NCBI GenBank assembly: GCA_937871585.1
Contig: CALMPJ010000044.1
Coordinates: forward strand, 17,661 to 81,660
Reading direction: 5' to 3'
DNA from: an uncultured Acidobacteriota bacterium
GTDB taxonomy: Bacteria; Acidobacteriota; Blastocatellia; Pyrinomonadales; Pyrinomonadaceae
Length of the DNA stretch: 64,000 nucleotides
Shown here: positions 26,809-36,644 of the stretch, in pieces
Layout of the letters: the number at the start of each line of letters is the position of its first letter
How positions within the stretch are numbered: position 1 is the stretch's first letter
The notes under the pieces: generated by a model
Database searches by the model: none
The model's input: the letters and a program-made list of their open reading frames with translations, nothing else
What the model was told of the DNA's origin: nothing
Position numbers and translations under genes: made by a program

Positions 26809-26826
26809 TATGTTAGCGTTAACATA
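26809..26826. promoter_or_regulatory. LacI-family operator
   Basis: TATGTTAGCGTTAACATA, a perfect 7-bp inverted repeat around GCGT, close to the ATGTTA-CCGG-TAACAT type bound by GntR and other LacI-family regulators. A weak -35 (26797-26802) and -10 (26820-26825) pair overlaps it, so the LacI gene is likely autoregulated. Confidence 0.65.
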
Positions 26827-26838
26827 TTCCTACCTTTA

Positions 26839-27888
26839 ATGCCGACTGAACTAAAGAAAAAGACCGCCACGCTGAGTGACATCGCCGAAGCCGCCGGAGT
26901 CGCCGCGATGACCGTTTCACGTGTTGTCAGCGGCGTCGGCTATGTCAGCGAGAGTACACGCGAGCGGGTTCTTAAGGCTCTGAAAGATCACAATTTTCGG
27001 CGAAACGGCCTCGCACGCGGACTGAAACGCAGGTCAACGGAAACCGTCGGCTTGGTGCTTGGCGACATCTCGAATCCCTATTCGACCGAGCTCGCACGCG
27101 GCGTTCGCGAAACTCTTTTGAGCCGCGGATTCAACTTGTTCATCTGTATCAGCGACGCCGGCGAGACGGAGGACACGCAGGCGTTCAAGTCGCTGGCCGA
27201 ACATAGTGTTGACGGCATCATCGTTGCGACAAGATCGAATAAGGGCGGCGACAAGTACCTGCGTGAATTGGTTGAAACAAACGTGCCGGTCGTTGCGCTT
27301 GGCCGCGATCTTGAGCATCGACACGTCGATCTGGTCGGTACCGACAATTTCAAAGGCGGCTTTGTCGCGACCGAACACCTGATCGAGCGCGGACATAAAC
27401 GGATCGCATTTCTCGGTGCAAACCTTTCGGTCGGCTCGCAGCTAAAGCGATTGCAAGGTTATGTGGCGGCACTTGAAGAGAACGCGATCGCTGTCGATGA
27501 CGAACTTGTCGTTGGTCATGGCGATGACAACGTCGGCGGATACTCAACCGAAGAGATCGGATTCGAGGGAATGAAGCGGCTCTTGTCACTCAAGAACAGG
27601 CCGACCGCTGTTTTCGCACGTAACGATTTTACGGCGATCGGAGCAATGCGTGCGATCAGCGATGCGGGCCTCAGCATTCCGAAAGACGTAGCTGTCGTAG
27701 GTTTTGACGACATTCCGATGGCTGCGCGAATGTCGCCGTCGCTTACGACGGTACGTCAGCCGATGCGGCTGCAGGGCGAGATAGCGGCGACGATGCTGCT
27801 CGACAGAATTACTTCGAAAACACCGATACGCAGACGGCAACGAGTGCTCGATTGCGAGTTGATCGTTCGAGAATCGAGCAGCGAATGA
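26839..27888 (+). CDS. LacI-family transcriptional regulator
   Basis: A 349-residue regulator. The ATG at 26839 was chosen because it places the HTH at the N terminus: [20 protein letters not shown] (residues 9-28), with a hinge helix ([21 protein letters not shown]). The rest is a periplasmic-binding-protein-like sugar domain ([58 protein letters not shown]). A perfect LacI-type operator sits 13 bases upstream. Its ligand is probably a uronate catabolite, since the next genes are a hexuronate-type transporter, an SDR and a polysaccharide lyase. Confidence 0.92.
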   Translation: MPTELKKKTATLSDIAEAAGVAAMTVSRVVSGVGYVSESTRERVLKALKDHNFRRNGLARGLKRRSTETVGLVLGDISNPYSTELARGVRETLLSRGFNLFICISDAGETEDTQAFKSLAEHSVDGIIVATRSNKGGDKYLRELVETNVPVVALGRDLEHRHVDLVGTDNFKGGFVATEHLIERGHKRIAFLGANLSVGSQLKRLQGYVAALEENAIAVDDELVVGHGDDNVGGYSTEEIGFEGMKRLLSLKNRPTAVFARNDFTAIGAMRAISDAGLSIPKDVAVVGFDDIPMAARMSPSLTTVRQPMRLQGEIAATMLLDRITSKTPIRRRQRVLDCELIVRESSSE

Positions 27889-27895
27889 GGTCAGT

Positions 27896-29218
27896 ATGAG
27901 CGAAACAGAACAAACGAACGGTTCAGGATTCAAGATGCGAGGCGTTCGCTGGGTCATCATCGGCCTCGTGTTTTTTGCGACGCTCATCAACTACATCGAC
28001 CGTCTGACGATCTCCGTCCTCGCTCCGGCGATCATGGAATCGTTCCGGCTGACGAATACCGAATTTGGCGCGATCGCGACTTGGTTTTTGCTGGCGTACA
28101 CGATCAGCCAGAGCGCGTCCGGCAAGCTTTACGACAAGATCGGTGTGAAGAAAGGCTTCACTGTCTCGATCATCGTATGGTCGCTCGCGGGAATTGCGAC
28201 TGCGTGGGCGAATGGCGTACGTGCATTGGCGGCCTGTCGATTTATGCTCGGACTCGGCGAAGCCGGCAACTGGCCCGGAGCGGCAAAGACCGTCTCGGAA
28301 TGGTTTCCGGCCCGGCAGCGTGCGTTCGGGATGGCGATCTTTAACAGCGGAGCCGCCATCGGTTCGATCGTCGCTCCGCCGATCATCATCGGGCTGCACA
28401 GTTATTTCAAGGCGAACGGCGGCGATTGGCACGAGGTATTCATCTTCACTGGTGCACTCGGCTTTGTATGGCTCGCTGCGTGGTGGCTGATCTACGATTC
28501 GCCCGAGAATCACAAATGGATCACGCCCGAAGAATATCGGCTGATCAAAGAGCAAGACGAAGTCGAGACGACTGAAACGCCGGTCGAGACAGAACGAGAG
28601 ATCGGATGGTTCGAGCTGCTCACGTATCGGCAGACGTGGAGCATCATTCTCGCTCGTCTGCTCGTCGATCCGGTTTGGTGGCTTTATATTACGTGGCTGC
28701 CGCTTTATTTGAATCAAGTTCACGGATTTGATCTGAAACAGATCGGGCTGTTCGCGTGGGTGCCGTTCGTAGCGGCAGATGCCGGCAGCCTGTTCGGCGG
28801 CTGGCTCTCGGGCCATTTGATCGGCCGCGGCTGGAGCGTGAATTCGGCACGAAGAGCAGTGATCATCTTTGCCGCATGCTTGATGCCGGCCGGCATTTTT
28901 GCCGCGTTTACAGCGAGCGCAATGCTGGCACTCGTGCTGATCGCGATCGTTCTGTTCGGATTTCAGGTTTGGATCAACAACGTGCAGACCTTGCCGAGCG
29001 ATATGTTCCCGTCGCGAGCAGTCGGCTCGGTCGCCGGTCTCGGCGGAACAGGAGCGGGCATCGGTTCGATGATATTTACATTCACAACAGGTTGGGTAAC
29101 GGACAACTTCTCGTACGCGCCGATCCTGATCGCTGCCGGTTTGTTGGCACCGATCGGCACGGCAGTGCTATTGCTGCTTGCCGGCAATATCAGAAAAGTA
29201 ACACTCAAGGCATCTTGA
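27896..29218 (+). CDS. MFS hexuronate/sugar-acid transporter (ExuT/GudP-type)
   Basis: A 440-residue ACS-family (anion:cation symporter) protein with 12 membrane helices. INYIDRLTISVLAPAIMESF and LGLGEAGNWPGAAKTVSEWFPARQRAFG are the hallmark signatures of hexuronate, glucarate and galactonate symporters. It begins seven bases after the LacI gene, so they are co-transcribed. It would bring in galacturonate or glucuronate, or a processed unsaturated uronate, from the periplasm. Confidence 0.88.
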   Translation: MSETEQTNGSGFKMRGVRWVIIGLVFFATLINYIDRLTISVLAPAIMESFRLTNTEFGAIATWFLLAYTISQSASGKLYDKIGVKKGFTVSIIVWSLAGIATAWANGVRALAACRFMLGLGEAGNWPGAAKTVSEWFPARQRAFGMAIFNSGAAIGSIVAPPIIIGLHSYFKANGGDWHEVFIFTGALGFVWLAAWWLIYDSPENHKWITPEEYRLIKEQDEVETTETPVETEREIGWFELLTYRQTWSIILARLLVDPVWWLYITWLPLYLNQVHGFDLKQIGLFAWVPFVAADAGSLFGGWLSGHLIGRGWSVNSARRAVIIFAACLMPAGIFAAFTASAMLALVLIAIVLFGFQVWINNVQTLPSDMFPSRAVGSVAGLGGTGAGIGSMIFTFTTGWVTDNFSYAPILIAAGLLAPIGTAVLLLLAGNIRKVTLKAS

Positions 29219-29245
29219 TCAATTTTGGAGCAACACAATAAATAA

Positions 29246-30013
29246 ATGAAAAACTTCTTCGATTTCACTGGAAAAACCGTCCTCATCACCGGAGCGTCAA
29301 GCGGCATCGGCCGTGCGACCGCGGAACTTTTTGGCCGCCAAGGCGCGTCCGTCGCGATCACATATCACAACAACAGTGCCGGAGCCGACGCTGCGGTGGC
29401 GGCCATCAGCGAAGCCAGCGGCAAGGCGATCGCTATCAAGGCCGACGTTCGCGAGAAAGCCGAGATCGACGCGACCGTTCGTCATGTCGAGAGCGAATTC
29501 GGCGGCGTGGACATACTCGTGAACAATGCAGGTTCGCTCGTGGAACGGTTGAGAACGATGGAAATGACCGAGGAACGCTGGAACGAAGTGATGTACCTCA
29601 ACGCCACAAGCGCATTCTTCGCCGTTCAAGCCGTCGTACCAAAGATGCTCGAGAAAGGTTCGGGTGTGATCGTAAATGTCACCTCAATTGCAGGCCGCAA
29701 CGGCGGCGCACTTGGCTCGATCCATTATTCATCGGCAAAGGCCGCGATGCTGACGATGACCAAAGGCCTAGCGAAAGAGTTTGCTTCGCAAGGTATTCGC
29801 GTGAATGCCGTTTCGCCCGGCGTGATCGACACACCTTATCACGAGACATTCACGACCGCAGAGATCATGGAAAATCTTCGGAAGGCAATACCGATGGGCC
29901 GCGAAGGCCGCCCCGACGAGGTCGCTGGTGTAATTGCTTTTCTCGCATCTGACGCCGCTAGCTATCTGTGCGGCGAGACGATCGAGATCAACGGCGGACT
30001 TTTGATGGACTAA
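29246..30013 (+). CDS. SDR oxidoreductase, KduD-like
   Basis: A 255-residue short-chain dehydrogenase with TGASSGIG (15-22), NNAG (about 91-94), catalytic Ser in NVTSIAG and YSSAK, and a terminal GGLLMD. The context favours the NAD(P)H-dependent reduction of a 4-deoxy-5-hexosulose uronate or 2-keto-3-deoxygluconate 5-dehydrogenase step. The next gene starts two bases later. Homology to the large SDR family alone cannot fix the substrate. Confidence 0.85.
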   Translation: MKNFFDFTGKTVLITGASSGIGRATAELFGRQGASVAITYHNNSAGADAAVAAISEASGKAIAIKADVREKAEIDATVRHVESEFGGVDILVNNAGSLVERLRTMEMTEERWNEVMYLNATSAFFAVQAVVPKMLEKGSGVIVNVTSIAGRNGGALGSIHYSSAKAAMLTMTKGLAKEFASQGIRVNAVSPGVIDTPYHETFTTAEIMENLRKAIPMGREGRPDEVAGVIAFLASDAASYLCGETIEINGGLLMD

Positions 30014-30014
30014 T

Positions 30015-32003
30015 ATGCGAAATAAATCCATTGCACTATTACTGATCTTTTGCTTTTCAGGAAGTCTTGTCGTATCCCAAGACAACCAGGAACTTCAGGC
30101 TGAAAAGGCCGCTAATGCGAAGCTGAAAGGCGAGCATCCGCTCGTCGCTCTCTCGAAAAGCAAGCCGTCGAGCCTGCGTAAGGAACTCGAAAATGTGCAT
30201 CCTCGCGTTTTCATGACGCAGGCTGACATCGACGCTCTTAAGAGAAAGGCGACGGTGAACAAGACATTGTGGGAGATCGCGATCTCGCGAGTGCGGGCTT
30301 TGAATGTGGAGCCGCCAAAGCCGCCGGCTGAGGAACGCCGCGTGCAGAATGAGGTCGGGCTCGGCATCGCAGAGGCAGCATTTATTTACAAGATAACGGG
30401 CGAAAAGAAGTATCTCGACGCTGCCAAAAAGTATATGGACGCCGCCGTCAGTTACGACATTTGGGGCTACTCATACAACAAGCCCAACGTCGATCTCGCC
30501 GCCGGGCATCTACTCTACGGAATGGGCTGGGCGTATGACTTGCTTTATCACGATCTGACCGAAGCTGAGAAGACGAAGTATCGCGACAAGCTGATCAAAC
30601 AGGCGCGACTGCTCTATGATTTCTTCAAACCGAAGTCCGGAAAGACCTACGCATACAGCCAGAACCACACATTCATTCCGATCACAGGACTCGCCGTCGC
30701 TGCTTATACACTGATGGGCGAAACTGATGAAGCGAAAGATTGGGCGGCTGTTTCGCGGGCGATCTACGACCGTGTGCTGGCGACATATACCAAGGACGGC
30801 TACTTCTACGAGAGTATGGAATATTGGATATTCTCAACGCCGTGGCTCGTGCATTATATGGACGCTCACGCCCATGCGACCGGCGAAAATCTGTACGAGA
30901 CGACGCCGGGATTTCGCAAAGCACACAAGTATGTTGCCCACATTACGCTGCCGGGCGGCGAGTTCAATTTCGACTACGGCGACATTTACGCAGGGCCGAT
31001 CACACGTGCTAGAAAGGGCGACGATTACAAACGCGAACGGATCAACGGCCGATTCCGCACGAACTACAACATCCTCTATAATCTCGCGAACCGCTACAAC
31101 GACGGCGAGGCTCAGGGCGTCGCTAACTGGCTCAAGTCAAAGAATCAGGTCAACGCCGAAGAGATCTGGACGTTCATTTGGTACAACATGGACATCAATG
31201 CCGTGCCGATAAACCAGCAGGCTCGCTGGCATTATTTTCCCGATCACGAGGTTGTGTTCTGGCGTTCCGGCTGGGACGACAATGCGACTGCGGTCTCGTT
31301 CAAAGCAGGCCCGCCTGAGGGACATTCGGCTACGACAAAGGTCAAGGCGTTTCCCGATTGGCGTCTGTCGAGCGGCCACGCACATCCTGATGCGGGCAGC
31401 TTTATCGTATGGTCGAATGGCCGCTATTTGACCGGCGACTCCGGCTACGCGGGCGTGCCGCTGACCGAGCATCACAACACAGTGACCTTCGGCGGCAAAG
31501 GCCAGGGCGACGAAGGAAAGGGTCATGACGCATTCGCAGGCATAGCGTACGACTTGATGAACAAGATACTGCTGCGTGATCTGATCATCGGCAGTCACGG
31601 ATTTTCAGTCGCTGCGGAGCTCTCATCGGCATACCAGCCTGAGTTGGGCATCGTGAAATTCTTGCGAAAATTCAGCTTTTCGTCGACGGGTGAGATCGAG
31701 ATCGATGACCGAATCCAAACGCAACGCGACCAGGTGATAACGTCGTATCTTCATAGCGACACGTCGATCGTTAAGAGCGGCAAGTTGTTCGAGTTCGAGC
31801 CCGGAAAGCCAAGTTTGCTCGTCGAACTGATGCAGCCGGAGCTCTACAATACCGTTATCGAACCTAATGTCCTCACAGCTCCGGGACGGCCCGGAAGCGT
31901 CGATAAAGGCGAGCGTGAAGAACGCGGCGTACGTCTGGCGATCTCACCACGATCGCCTGCTAAGCAAGTACAAATAGTAGTTCGAATGAAGATCAAACCC
32001 TAA
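30015..32003 (+). CDS. polysaccharide lyase, heparinase II/III-like with DUF4962-type domain
   Basis: A 662-residue secreted protein with signal peptide MRNKSIALLLIFCFSGSLVV. Residues about 60-380 form an (alpha/alpha)n toroid (LLYGMGWAYDLLYHDL; SQNHT; YFYESMEYWIFS). Residues about 400-660 are beta-sheet rich with SGHAHPDAGSFIVW, the heparinase II/III signature. N-H-Y-H residues like those used in beta-elimination are present (NHT, YESMEYW, HAHPD). It should cut a uronate-containing polysaccharide, giving unsaturated ends; PL15, 17 and 21-type relatives act on alginate or glycosaminoglycans. The exact substrate is unknown. It ends convergent with GH105, overlapping four bases. Confidence 0.82.
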   Translation: MRNKSIALLLIFCFSGSLVVSQDNQELQAEKAANAKLKGEHPLVALSKSKPSSLRKELENVHPRVFMTQADIDALKRKATVNKTLWEIAISRVRALNVEPPKPPAEERRVQNEVGLGIAEAAFIYKITGEKKYLDAAKKYMDAAVSYDIWGYSYNKPNVDLAAGHLLYGMGWAYDLLYHDLTEAEKTKYRDKLIKQARLLYDFFKPKSGKTYAYSQNHTFIPITGLAVAAYTLMGETDEAKDWAAVSRAIYDRVLATYTKDGYFYESMEYWIFSTPWLVHYMDAHAHATGENLYETTPGFRKAHKYVAHITLPGGEFNFDYGDIYAGPITRARKGDDYKRERINGRFRTNYNILYNLANRYNDGEAQGVANWLKSKNQVNAEEIWTFIWYNMDINAVPINQQARWHYFPDHEVVFWRSGWDDNATAVSFKAGPPEGHSATTKVKAFPDWRLSSGHAHPDAGSFIVWSNGRYLTGDSGYAGVPLTEHHNTVTFGGKGQGDEGKGHDAFAGIAYDLMNKILLRDLIIGSHGFSVAAELSSAYQPELGIVKFLRKFSFSSTGEIEIDDRIQTQRDQVITSYLHSDTSIVKSGKLFEFEPGKPSLLVELMQPELYNTVIEPNVLTAPGRPGSVDKGEREERGVRLAISPRSPAKQVQIVVRMKIKP

Positions 32004-33088
32004 AGCTTGACTACCTCGGAGCCGGCAAGCATGAATGCACCGGCTCCGTAAACTTCCCAACTGTCGGCGTTGAAATTACGTCGCGGGTCCGCACCGATCG
32101 GCTGCGTCCAGCCAACTTTACCATCTGCGTGAACGAGTCCGTTCAATGCCGTCCAGCCTTTGCGAACGATCGGCAGGTACTTTTTCTTGTCGAGAATTTT
32201 GTTGTTGATTCCCCACGCCATCGCGTAAATGTGAAAGCCGGAGCCGCTCGCTTCGCCGCCGGGATATGCGTCCGCGTCGAGCAAACTTGAACGCCACAAA
32301 CCGTCCGGCTGCTGGATCGAAGCAAGGCGCTCGACCATTTCTTTGTATTGCTGAAGGTAAAAACTGCGTGTCGGATGATCTTTCGGTAGCTCCTTGAGCA
32401 ATCGAACGAGGCCGCCAACGACCCAACCGTTTCCGCGGCTCCAGAAGATCTTTTTGCCGTTCGCCTCGCGTCGGTCGGTCGCGGCACCTTTGATCAGAAA
32501 GTTGGCGTCTCGTGCGTAAAGATGCTCTTCGTTGTCGTAAAGCCGATCGAATGTTTCTTTGTATAGGCGATCGTTTAGAGCGAGATACGAAATGTCGCCC
32601 GTGGTTTTTGCAAGCTTTGCCAAGGTTGGCGGTGCCATAAAGATCGCGTCGCACCACCACCAAGTGATCCCATGTTTTGCGACCTCATTGCCGGTTTCTT
32701 TGTTTAGGCGTTCGACAACATCGATAGTTGGCTGCAGCATCTTTTTGTCTCTCTTGATGCGATACAGATCGATGTAGGTCTGGTTGATCGCGATGTCGTC
32801 CGCGTGATCGAAACGCGGTCCGGGCTTCCACTCATTCTTTTCGCCCATTTCGAGCATCGCGTTCATTAGATCCTGCGACTTTGTCGTCTCGTAAGCTGCA
32901 AAAACTCCGGCGTAAAATGCACCGTTGGTCCAGTCGTAGAGCTTGTGCTTGGGATTAGCAAGCTGCCATTTGGCGACTGCGAGCATTCTCGCCTCGATGT
33001 TCTTGCGTTTGAACAGATCCGGGCTCTGTGCAAATGCGTTTGCCGACATGGAAAGAATGATCAAAAGCGCAAATGGTCGTAATTTCAT
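32000..33088 (-). CDS. GH105 unsaturated glucuronyl/rhamnogalacturonyl hydrolase
   Basis: A 362-residue secreted enzyme (signal peptide MKLRPFALLIILSMSANAFA). Family features: DHADDIAINQTYIDLY (about 95-110) with the catalytic Asp, WWWCDAIFMAPP, SRGNGWVVGGL and QPDGLWRSSLLDADAYPGGEASGSGF. GH105 hydrates the C4-C5 double bond of an unsaturated uronate at the non-reducing end and releases it. It ends the leftward uronan operon, four bases after GH3. Confidence 0.9.
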   Translation of the reverse strand: MKLRPFALLIILSMSANAFAQSPDLFKRKNIEARMLAVAKWQLANPKHKLYDWTNGAFYAGVFAAYETTKSQDLMNAMLEMGEKNEWKPGPRFDHADDIAINQTYIDLYRIKRDKKMLQPTIDVVERLNKETGNEVAKHGITWWWCDAIFMAPPTLAKLAKTTGDISYLALNDRLYKETFDRLYDNEEHLYARDANFLIKGAATDRREANGKKIFWSRGNGWVVGGLVRLLKELPKDHPTRSFYLQQYKEMVERLASIQQPDGLWRSSLLDADAYPGGEASGSGFHIYAMAWGINNKILDKKKYLPIVRKGWTALNGLVHADGKVGWTQPIGADPRRNFNADSWEVYGAGAFMLAGSEVVKL

Positions 33089-33092
33089 GGTT

Positions 33093-35429
33093 CTATTTGA
33101 GTGTGAATTTCTGCGAAAGCGGACCTACGAAAATCATAAATTCGCCAGGTTCGGCGATCGGTTTATTATCGATGCCGATGAATTGGAGATCTTCGATCGA
33201 AAGCGAGAAAGTGATCGCTTTGCTTTGTCCGGGCTCAAGATGTACTTTCGCAAAACGCTTCAGTCGTTTCGCCGCAGGCGTCATCGAAGCGACCTCATCG
33301 CGTAGGAACAGCAGTGCCGATTCCTTGCCGGCGAGCTTTCCCGTATTTGTTATCCTAAAAGAAACATTGAGCTTATCGCCTCGCCCGATCGAAACGGCCG
33401 AGAGCTTCAGCTCGCTATACTCGAAGGTCGTATAGCTCAAGCCATAGCCAAATTCGAACTGCGGCGAGAATGCTCCGCCTGCGGCAGCACCGAAAGTCGG
33501 CGTATCATACGTTGGAAAATAGCCCGGCGAACGAGGATATGTGATCGGCAGTTTGCCGCTCGGATTGTGATCGCCGAAAATGACGTCGGCAACAGCACGG
33601 CCGCCCTCATTGCCGGGATTTAGTGCGAGTAAGATGCCCGAAACCTTGTCAGCAATACGGCTGATCACACGCGGCCGGCCTTGGGCCAAAACAAGAACAA
33701 CAGGCTTTCCGGTAGCTATTATAGCTTCGGCAAGTTTCAATTGGATCTCCGGCAATGTCAGGTCGGCGATGTTGCCGGGATGTTCGGTGTACGAGCCTTC
33801 GCCGAGACAGAGAACGACGGTATCGGCTGACTTTGCGGCGGCGACGGCAGCGGCGATATCGACCTCTTCGTCGATGTTGGTCGGGTTGTTATTCGACGGC
33901 GTTCCGGCACGTCGAACGATGCGTGTGCCGGGAACGTAAGTCACATTTCCACCAAGTTTCGCGGAGATCGCGGCTTGGATCGTAGGTTTGTCTTTTGGAT
34001 AAAGCGAAGGCTCGGAACCTTGCCAAACGTAGGTCCAGCCGTTGTTTAGCGAGATCAACGAGTCTGCGGTCGGGCCGGTCACGAGCACTTTTTTCTCTTT
34101 CGATAGAGGCAGAATCTTATTCTCATTCTTCAGCAAAACCAGTGAATCGCGAGCCGCCTGTAGTGCGGACGCTGAGTACTCAGGTCGACCGAAGTTTGCT
34201 CGCAGCGACGCATCGGGCATTGCGTTCTTGAAAAGCCCAAGCTCGAATTTCACTCTCAAGATCCTCCGAACCGCATCGTCGATCCGTGACATCGGCACTT
34301 TCTTCTCGTTGACTAATTCGATCAGGTGATCGCTAAAACTGTAGCTGAGCGGAACCATGCTCATATCGATCCCGGCCATGATCGCGAGGCGTGTCGCTTC
34401 TTTTTCGTCAGCCGCAACGTGCCACGATGAGACGAGCTTTTTGATGTCGTCCCAGTCGGTGACAATGAACCCGTCGAATCCGAGTTCGCCTTTTAGAACG
34501 TCGGTGAGCAGGTGTTTGTTGATGTGTCCGGGCACGCCGTTGATCTCTGCCGAATTGACCATTACAGTGCGTGCACCTGCCTTCACAGCGGCGGCGAAAG
34601 GCGGCAGGAAATTCTCGCGAAGCGCGTATTCAGGAATGTACGACTGCGTTCGGTCGCGGCCGTTCAACGGGAAACTGTAGCCAACGTAGTGCTTCAGGCT
34701 CGACGCGACGTGCTTGCCGTTGCTTACATCTTGGCCCTCGAGTCCGCGAACAAACGCGGTTCCCATCACCGTCGCGAGATATGGATCTTCGCCAAACGTC
34801 TCCCACAAACGGGGCCACATCGCGTTTCTTCCGACATCAAGTACCGGCGAAAAACTCCACGGAATTCCCGCGGCACGCGTTTCCATGGCAGTGATCTCAG
34901 CGGCCTGCTGCATCAACTTCGGATCGAAGGTCGCCGCCATCCCAAGCTGCTGAGGAAACAGCGTCGAGCCTTGAACGTAGTTCGCACCGTGTATCGAATC
35001 GATGCCGTATATGACGGGAATTTTGAGCCGCGTTTTCTGAGCTGCTGTCTGTATCGGACGAATAATGCGGTCCCAATGGTCGAGCGTCAGAGCTTGATTG
35101 GTCACGTTCAAGATCGAGCCGACGCCGTACTTCGCGATCGCTTTGTCGAGCTTGGCGGCATCGATCTCGACCTTTTGGTCCTTGCCGCTCGTGACCATGT
35201 CGATCGTAAGCTGCGTCATCTGGCCGACCTTCTCCTCGACCGTCATTTGACGAATAAGAGCTTCGATCTCACTGGAATGAACGGTCTTTCTTGCCGGACG
35301 TTTTGCGACTGACTTGAAGTACGCTTCGCTGTCAGCAAGGTCGATGTTTTGCGCGAACGCCGGAAACGCAAACTGCGTAAGCAGCGCGATCAGAATGAGA
35401 AAGGCCTCTATTTTTAGCGAAGCTGACAT
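33093..35429 (-). CDS. GH3 family beta-glucosidase-like hydrolase
   Basis: A 778-residue secreted protein; start at the ATG 35429, which gives a signal peptide ([20 protein letters not shown]) and overlaps the kduI stop by 16 bases. N-terminal TIM barrel with the nucleophile Asp in [12 protein letters not shown], a middle beta-sandwich domain ([30 protein letters not shown]) and a C-terminal fibronectin III-like domain ([20 protein letters not shown]). It should release terminal beta-linked sugars in the periplasm. Confidence 0.93.
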   Translation of the reverse strand: MSASLKIEAFLILIALLTQFAFPAFAQNIDLADSEAYFKSVAKRPARKTVHSSEIEALIRQMTVEEKVGQMTQLTIDMVTSGKDQKVEIDAAKLDKAIAKYGVGSILNVTNQALTLDHWDRIIRPIQTAAQKTRLKIPVIYGIDSIHGANYVQGSTLFPQQLGMAATFDPKLMQQAAEITAMETRAAGIPWSFSPVLDVGRNAMWPRLWETFGEDPYLATVMGTAFVRGLEGQDVSNGKHVASSLKHYVGYSFPLNGRDRTQSYIPEYALRENFLPPFAAAVKAGARTVMVNSAEINGVPGHINKHLLTDVLKGELGFDGFIVTDWDDIKKLVSSWHVAADEKEATRLAIMAGIDMSMVPLSYSFSDHLIELVNEKKVPMSRIDDAVRRILRVKFELGLFKNAMPDASLRANFGRPEYSASALQAARDSLVLLKNENKILPLSKEKKVLVTGPTADSLISLNNGWTYVWQGSEPSLYPKDKPTIQAAISAKLGGNVTYVPGTRIVRRAGTPSNNNPTNIDEEVDIAAAVAAAKSADTVVLCLGEGSYTEHPGNIADLTLPEIQLKLAEAIIATGKPVVLVLAQGRPRVISRIADKVSGILLALNPGNEGGRAVADVIFGDHNPSGKLPITYPRSPGYFPTYDTPTFGAAAGGAFSPQFEFGYGLSYTTFEYSELKLSAVSIGRGDKLNVSFRITNTGKLAGKESALLFLRDEVASMTPAAKRLKRFAKVHLEPGQSKAITFSLSIEDLQFIGIDNKPIAEPGEFMIFVGPLSQKFTLK

Positions 35430-36262
35430 ATATCGAGCACGTTCATATCGGTATAGTCGAGATTCTCGCCGCCCATTGCCCAGATAAAGGCGTAGTTCGT
35501 CGTGCCGACGCCCATGTGTATCGACCACGGCGGCGAAACGACGGCGTTCGCATCTGACATAACGAGATGCCGCATATTGTCCGGCTGCCCCATAAAATGC
35601 ATTAGCCGCTGGCCTTCTTTGAGGTCGAAATAGTAGTAAACTTCGGATCGCCGGTCATGCAAATGCGGTGGGCAAGTGTTCCAAACACTTCCGTGTTTCA
35701 TAACGGTCAGGCCGAGCAAAAGCTGCGACGACATACACACGGCAGGCACAACGTACTGATAAACGGTGCGCTCATTCGCTGTTTCGGTCGAACCGAGTTC
35801 GAGCGGAACCGCTTGGTCGATCGAAATGTGTTTGATCTCGAACCGTGCATGTGCCGGCGTCGAAGCAAGGTAGAATCGCGTCGGCTCTTTCGCATCGTTT
35901 GATTCAAAACTCACCGACTCGCAGCCCATCGGAACATACAGACCGTCTTTAGGATCAAGCTCAAATGGTTCGCCATCGACAGTTACAATTCCTGCTGTCG
36001 AACCGACATTAACGATGCCGAGCTCGCGGCGTTCGAGGAACGGTTTGCCGTTTGCCGACGCCGGTTCCTGTTGCTGTGGCAGCGAGATCGCACCATCGAC
36101 CGGCGAGACGCCGCCGATAACAAAGCGTTCGTAATGCAGATAATTCAGACGAATTTCGCCATCGGCGAACAGATCGTCCATCAGATATCGATCGCGAATT
36201 TCTTGGTTAGTAGTTCCCTCGATCGATCGCGGATCGGTCGCGTAAATGGTCCTTTGAAACAT
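35414..36262 (-). CDS. kduI: 5-dehydro-4-deoxy-D-glucuronate isomerase
   Basis: A 282-residue KduI, close to the usual 278. I chose the ATG at 36262; an upstream TTG (36298) would add 12 residues that overlap kdgF. Motifs: [17 protein letters not shown] start, [55 protein letters not shown] with zinc-binding His and Glu, and [22 protein letters not shown]. It interconverts 5-keto-4-deoxyuronate and 3-deoxy-D-glycero-2,5-hexodiulosonate after lyase cleavage. Confidence 0.94.
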   Translation of the reverse strand: MFQRTIYATDPRSIEGTTNQEIRDRYLMDDLFADGEIRLNYLHYERFVIGGVSPVDGAISLPQQQEPASANGKPFLERRELGIVNVGSTAGIVTVDGEPFELDPKDGLYVPMGCESVSFESNDAKEPTRFYLASTPAHARFEIKHISIDQAVPLELGSTETANERTVYQYVVPAVCMSSQLLLGLTVMKHGSVWNTCPPHLHDRRSEVYYYFDLKEGQRLMHFMGQPDNMRHLVMSDANAVVSPPWSIHMGVGTTNYAFIWAMGGENLDYTDMNVLDICQLR

Positions 36263-36281
36263 ATTTCGGTAATTTCTTAGC

Positions 36282-36644
36282 TCAATCGCGGTTCTCAAGA
36301 AAATCTTCGCGGATCGGCGAAAAGATATCGATCAGCACAACTTCTTCGTCGAGCATCGTCGCTCCGTGTTCGTTGTGCGGCGGAAAATGCAGAACGTCGC
36401 CGGGCGACATGATATATTCCTTGCCCTCGATAAAGAATTTGACCCGGCCTTTAACAACCAGCGTCATCTGCTCGTGATGATGCGTGTGAATTGGCGTCAC
36501 TAGGTTCGCATCGAACGTAAACCGCACCATCATCACGTTTTGACCGACCACCATTTGGCGACGAATTCCGTCTGCCACGTTCTCAACGGGCACCTTGGTC
36601 CAGTCAGTTATCAGAGCGTCTGTTTTTGCTGATTCGCCGATCAT
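36282..36644 (-). CDS. kdgF: KdgF-like cupin, unsaturated uronate linearisation
   Basis: A 120-residue single-domain cupin: [28 protein letters not shown], then [19 protein letters not shown], giving the H-H-Q-H metal site. KdgF converts 4,5-unsaturated monouronates to linear ketonised forms, feeding KduI. It sits 19 bases before kduI and overlaps the upstream gene by four bases (ATGA). Another cupin isomerase is possible, but the context is strong. Confidence 0.85.
   Translation of the reverse strand: MIGESAKTDALITDWTKVPVENVADGIRRQMVVGQNVMMVRFTFDANLVTPIHTHHHEQMTLVVKGRVKFFIEGKEYIMSPGDVLHFPPHNEHGATMLDEEVVLIDIFSPIREDFLENRD

Noticed and set aside
27923..28816. Long minus-strand frame over the hexuronate transporter
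   Set aside because: Antisense to a clear MFS gene with family motifs; composition is Arg/Asp/Pro-rich shadow.
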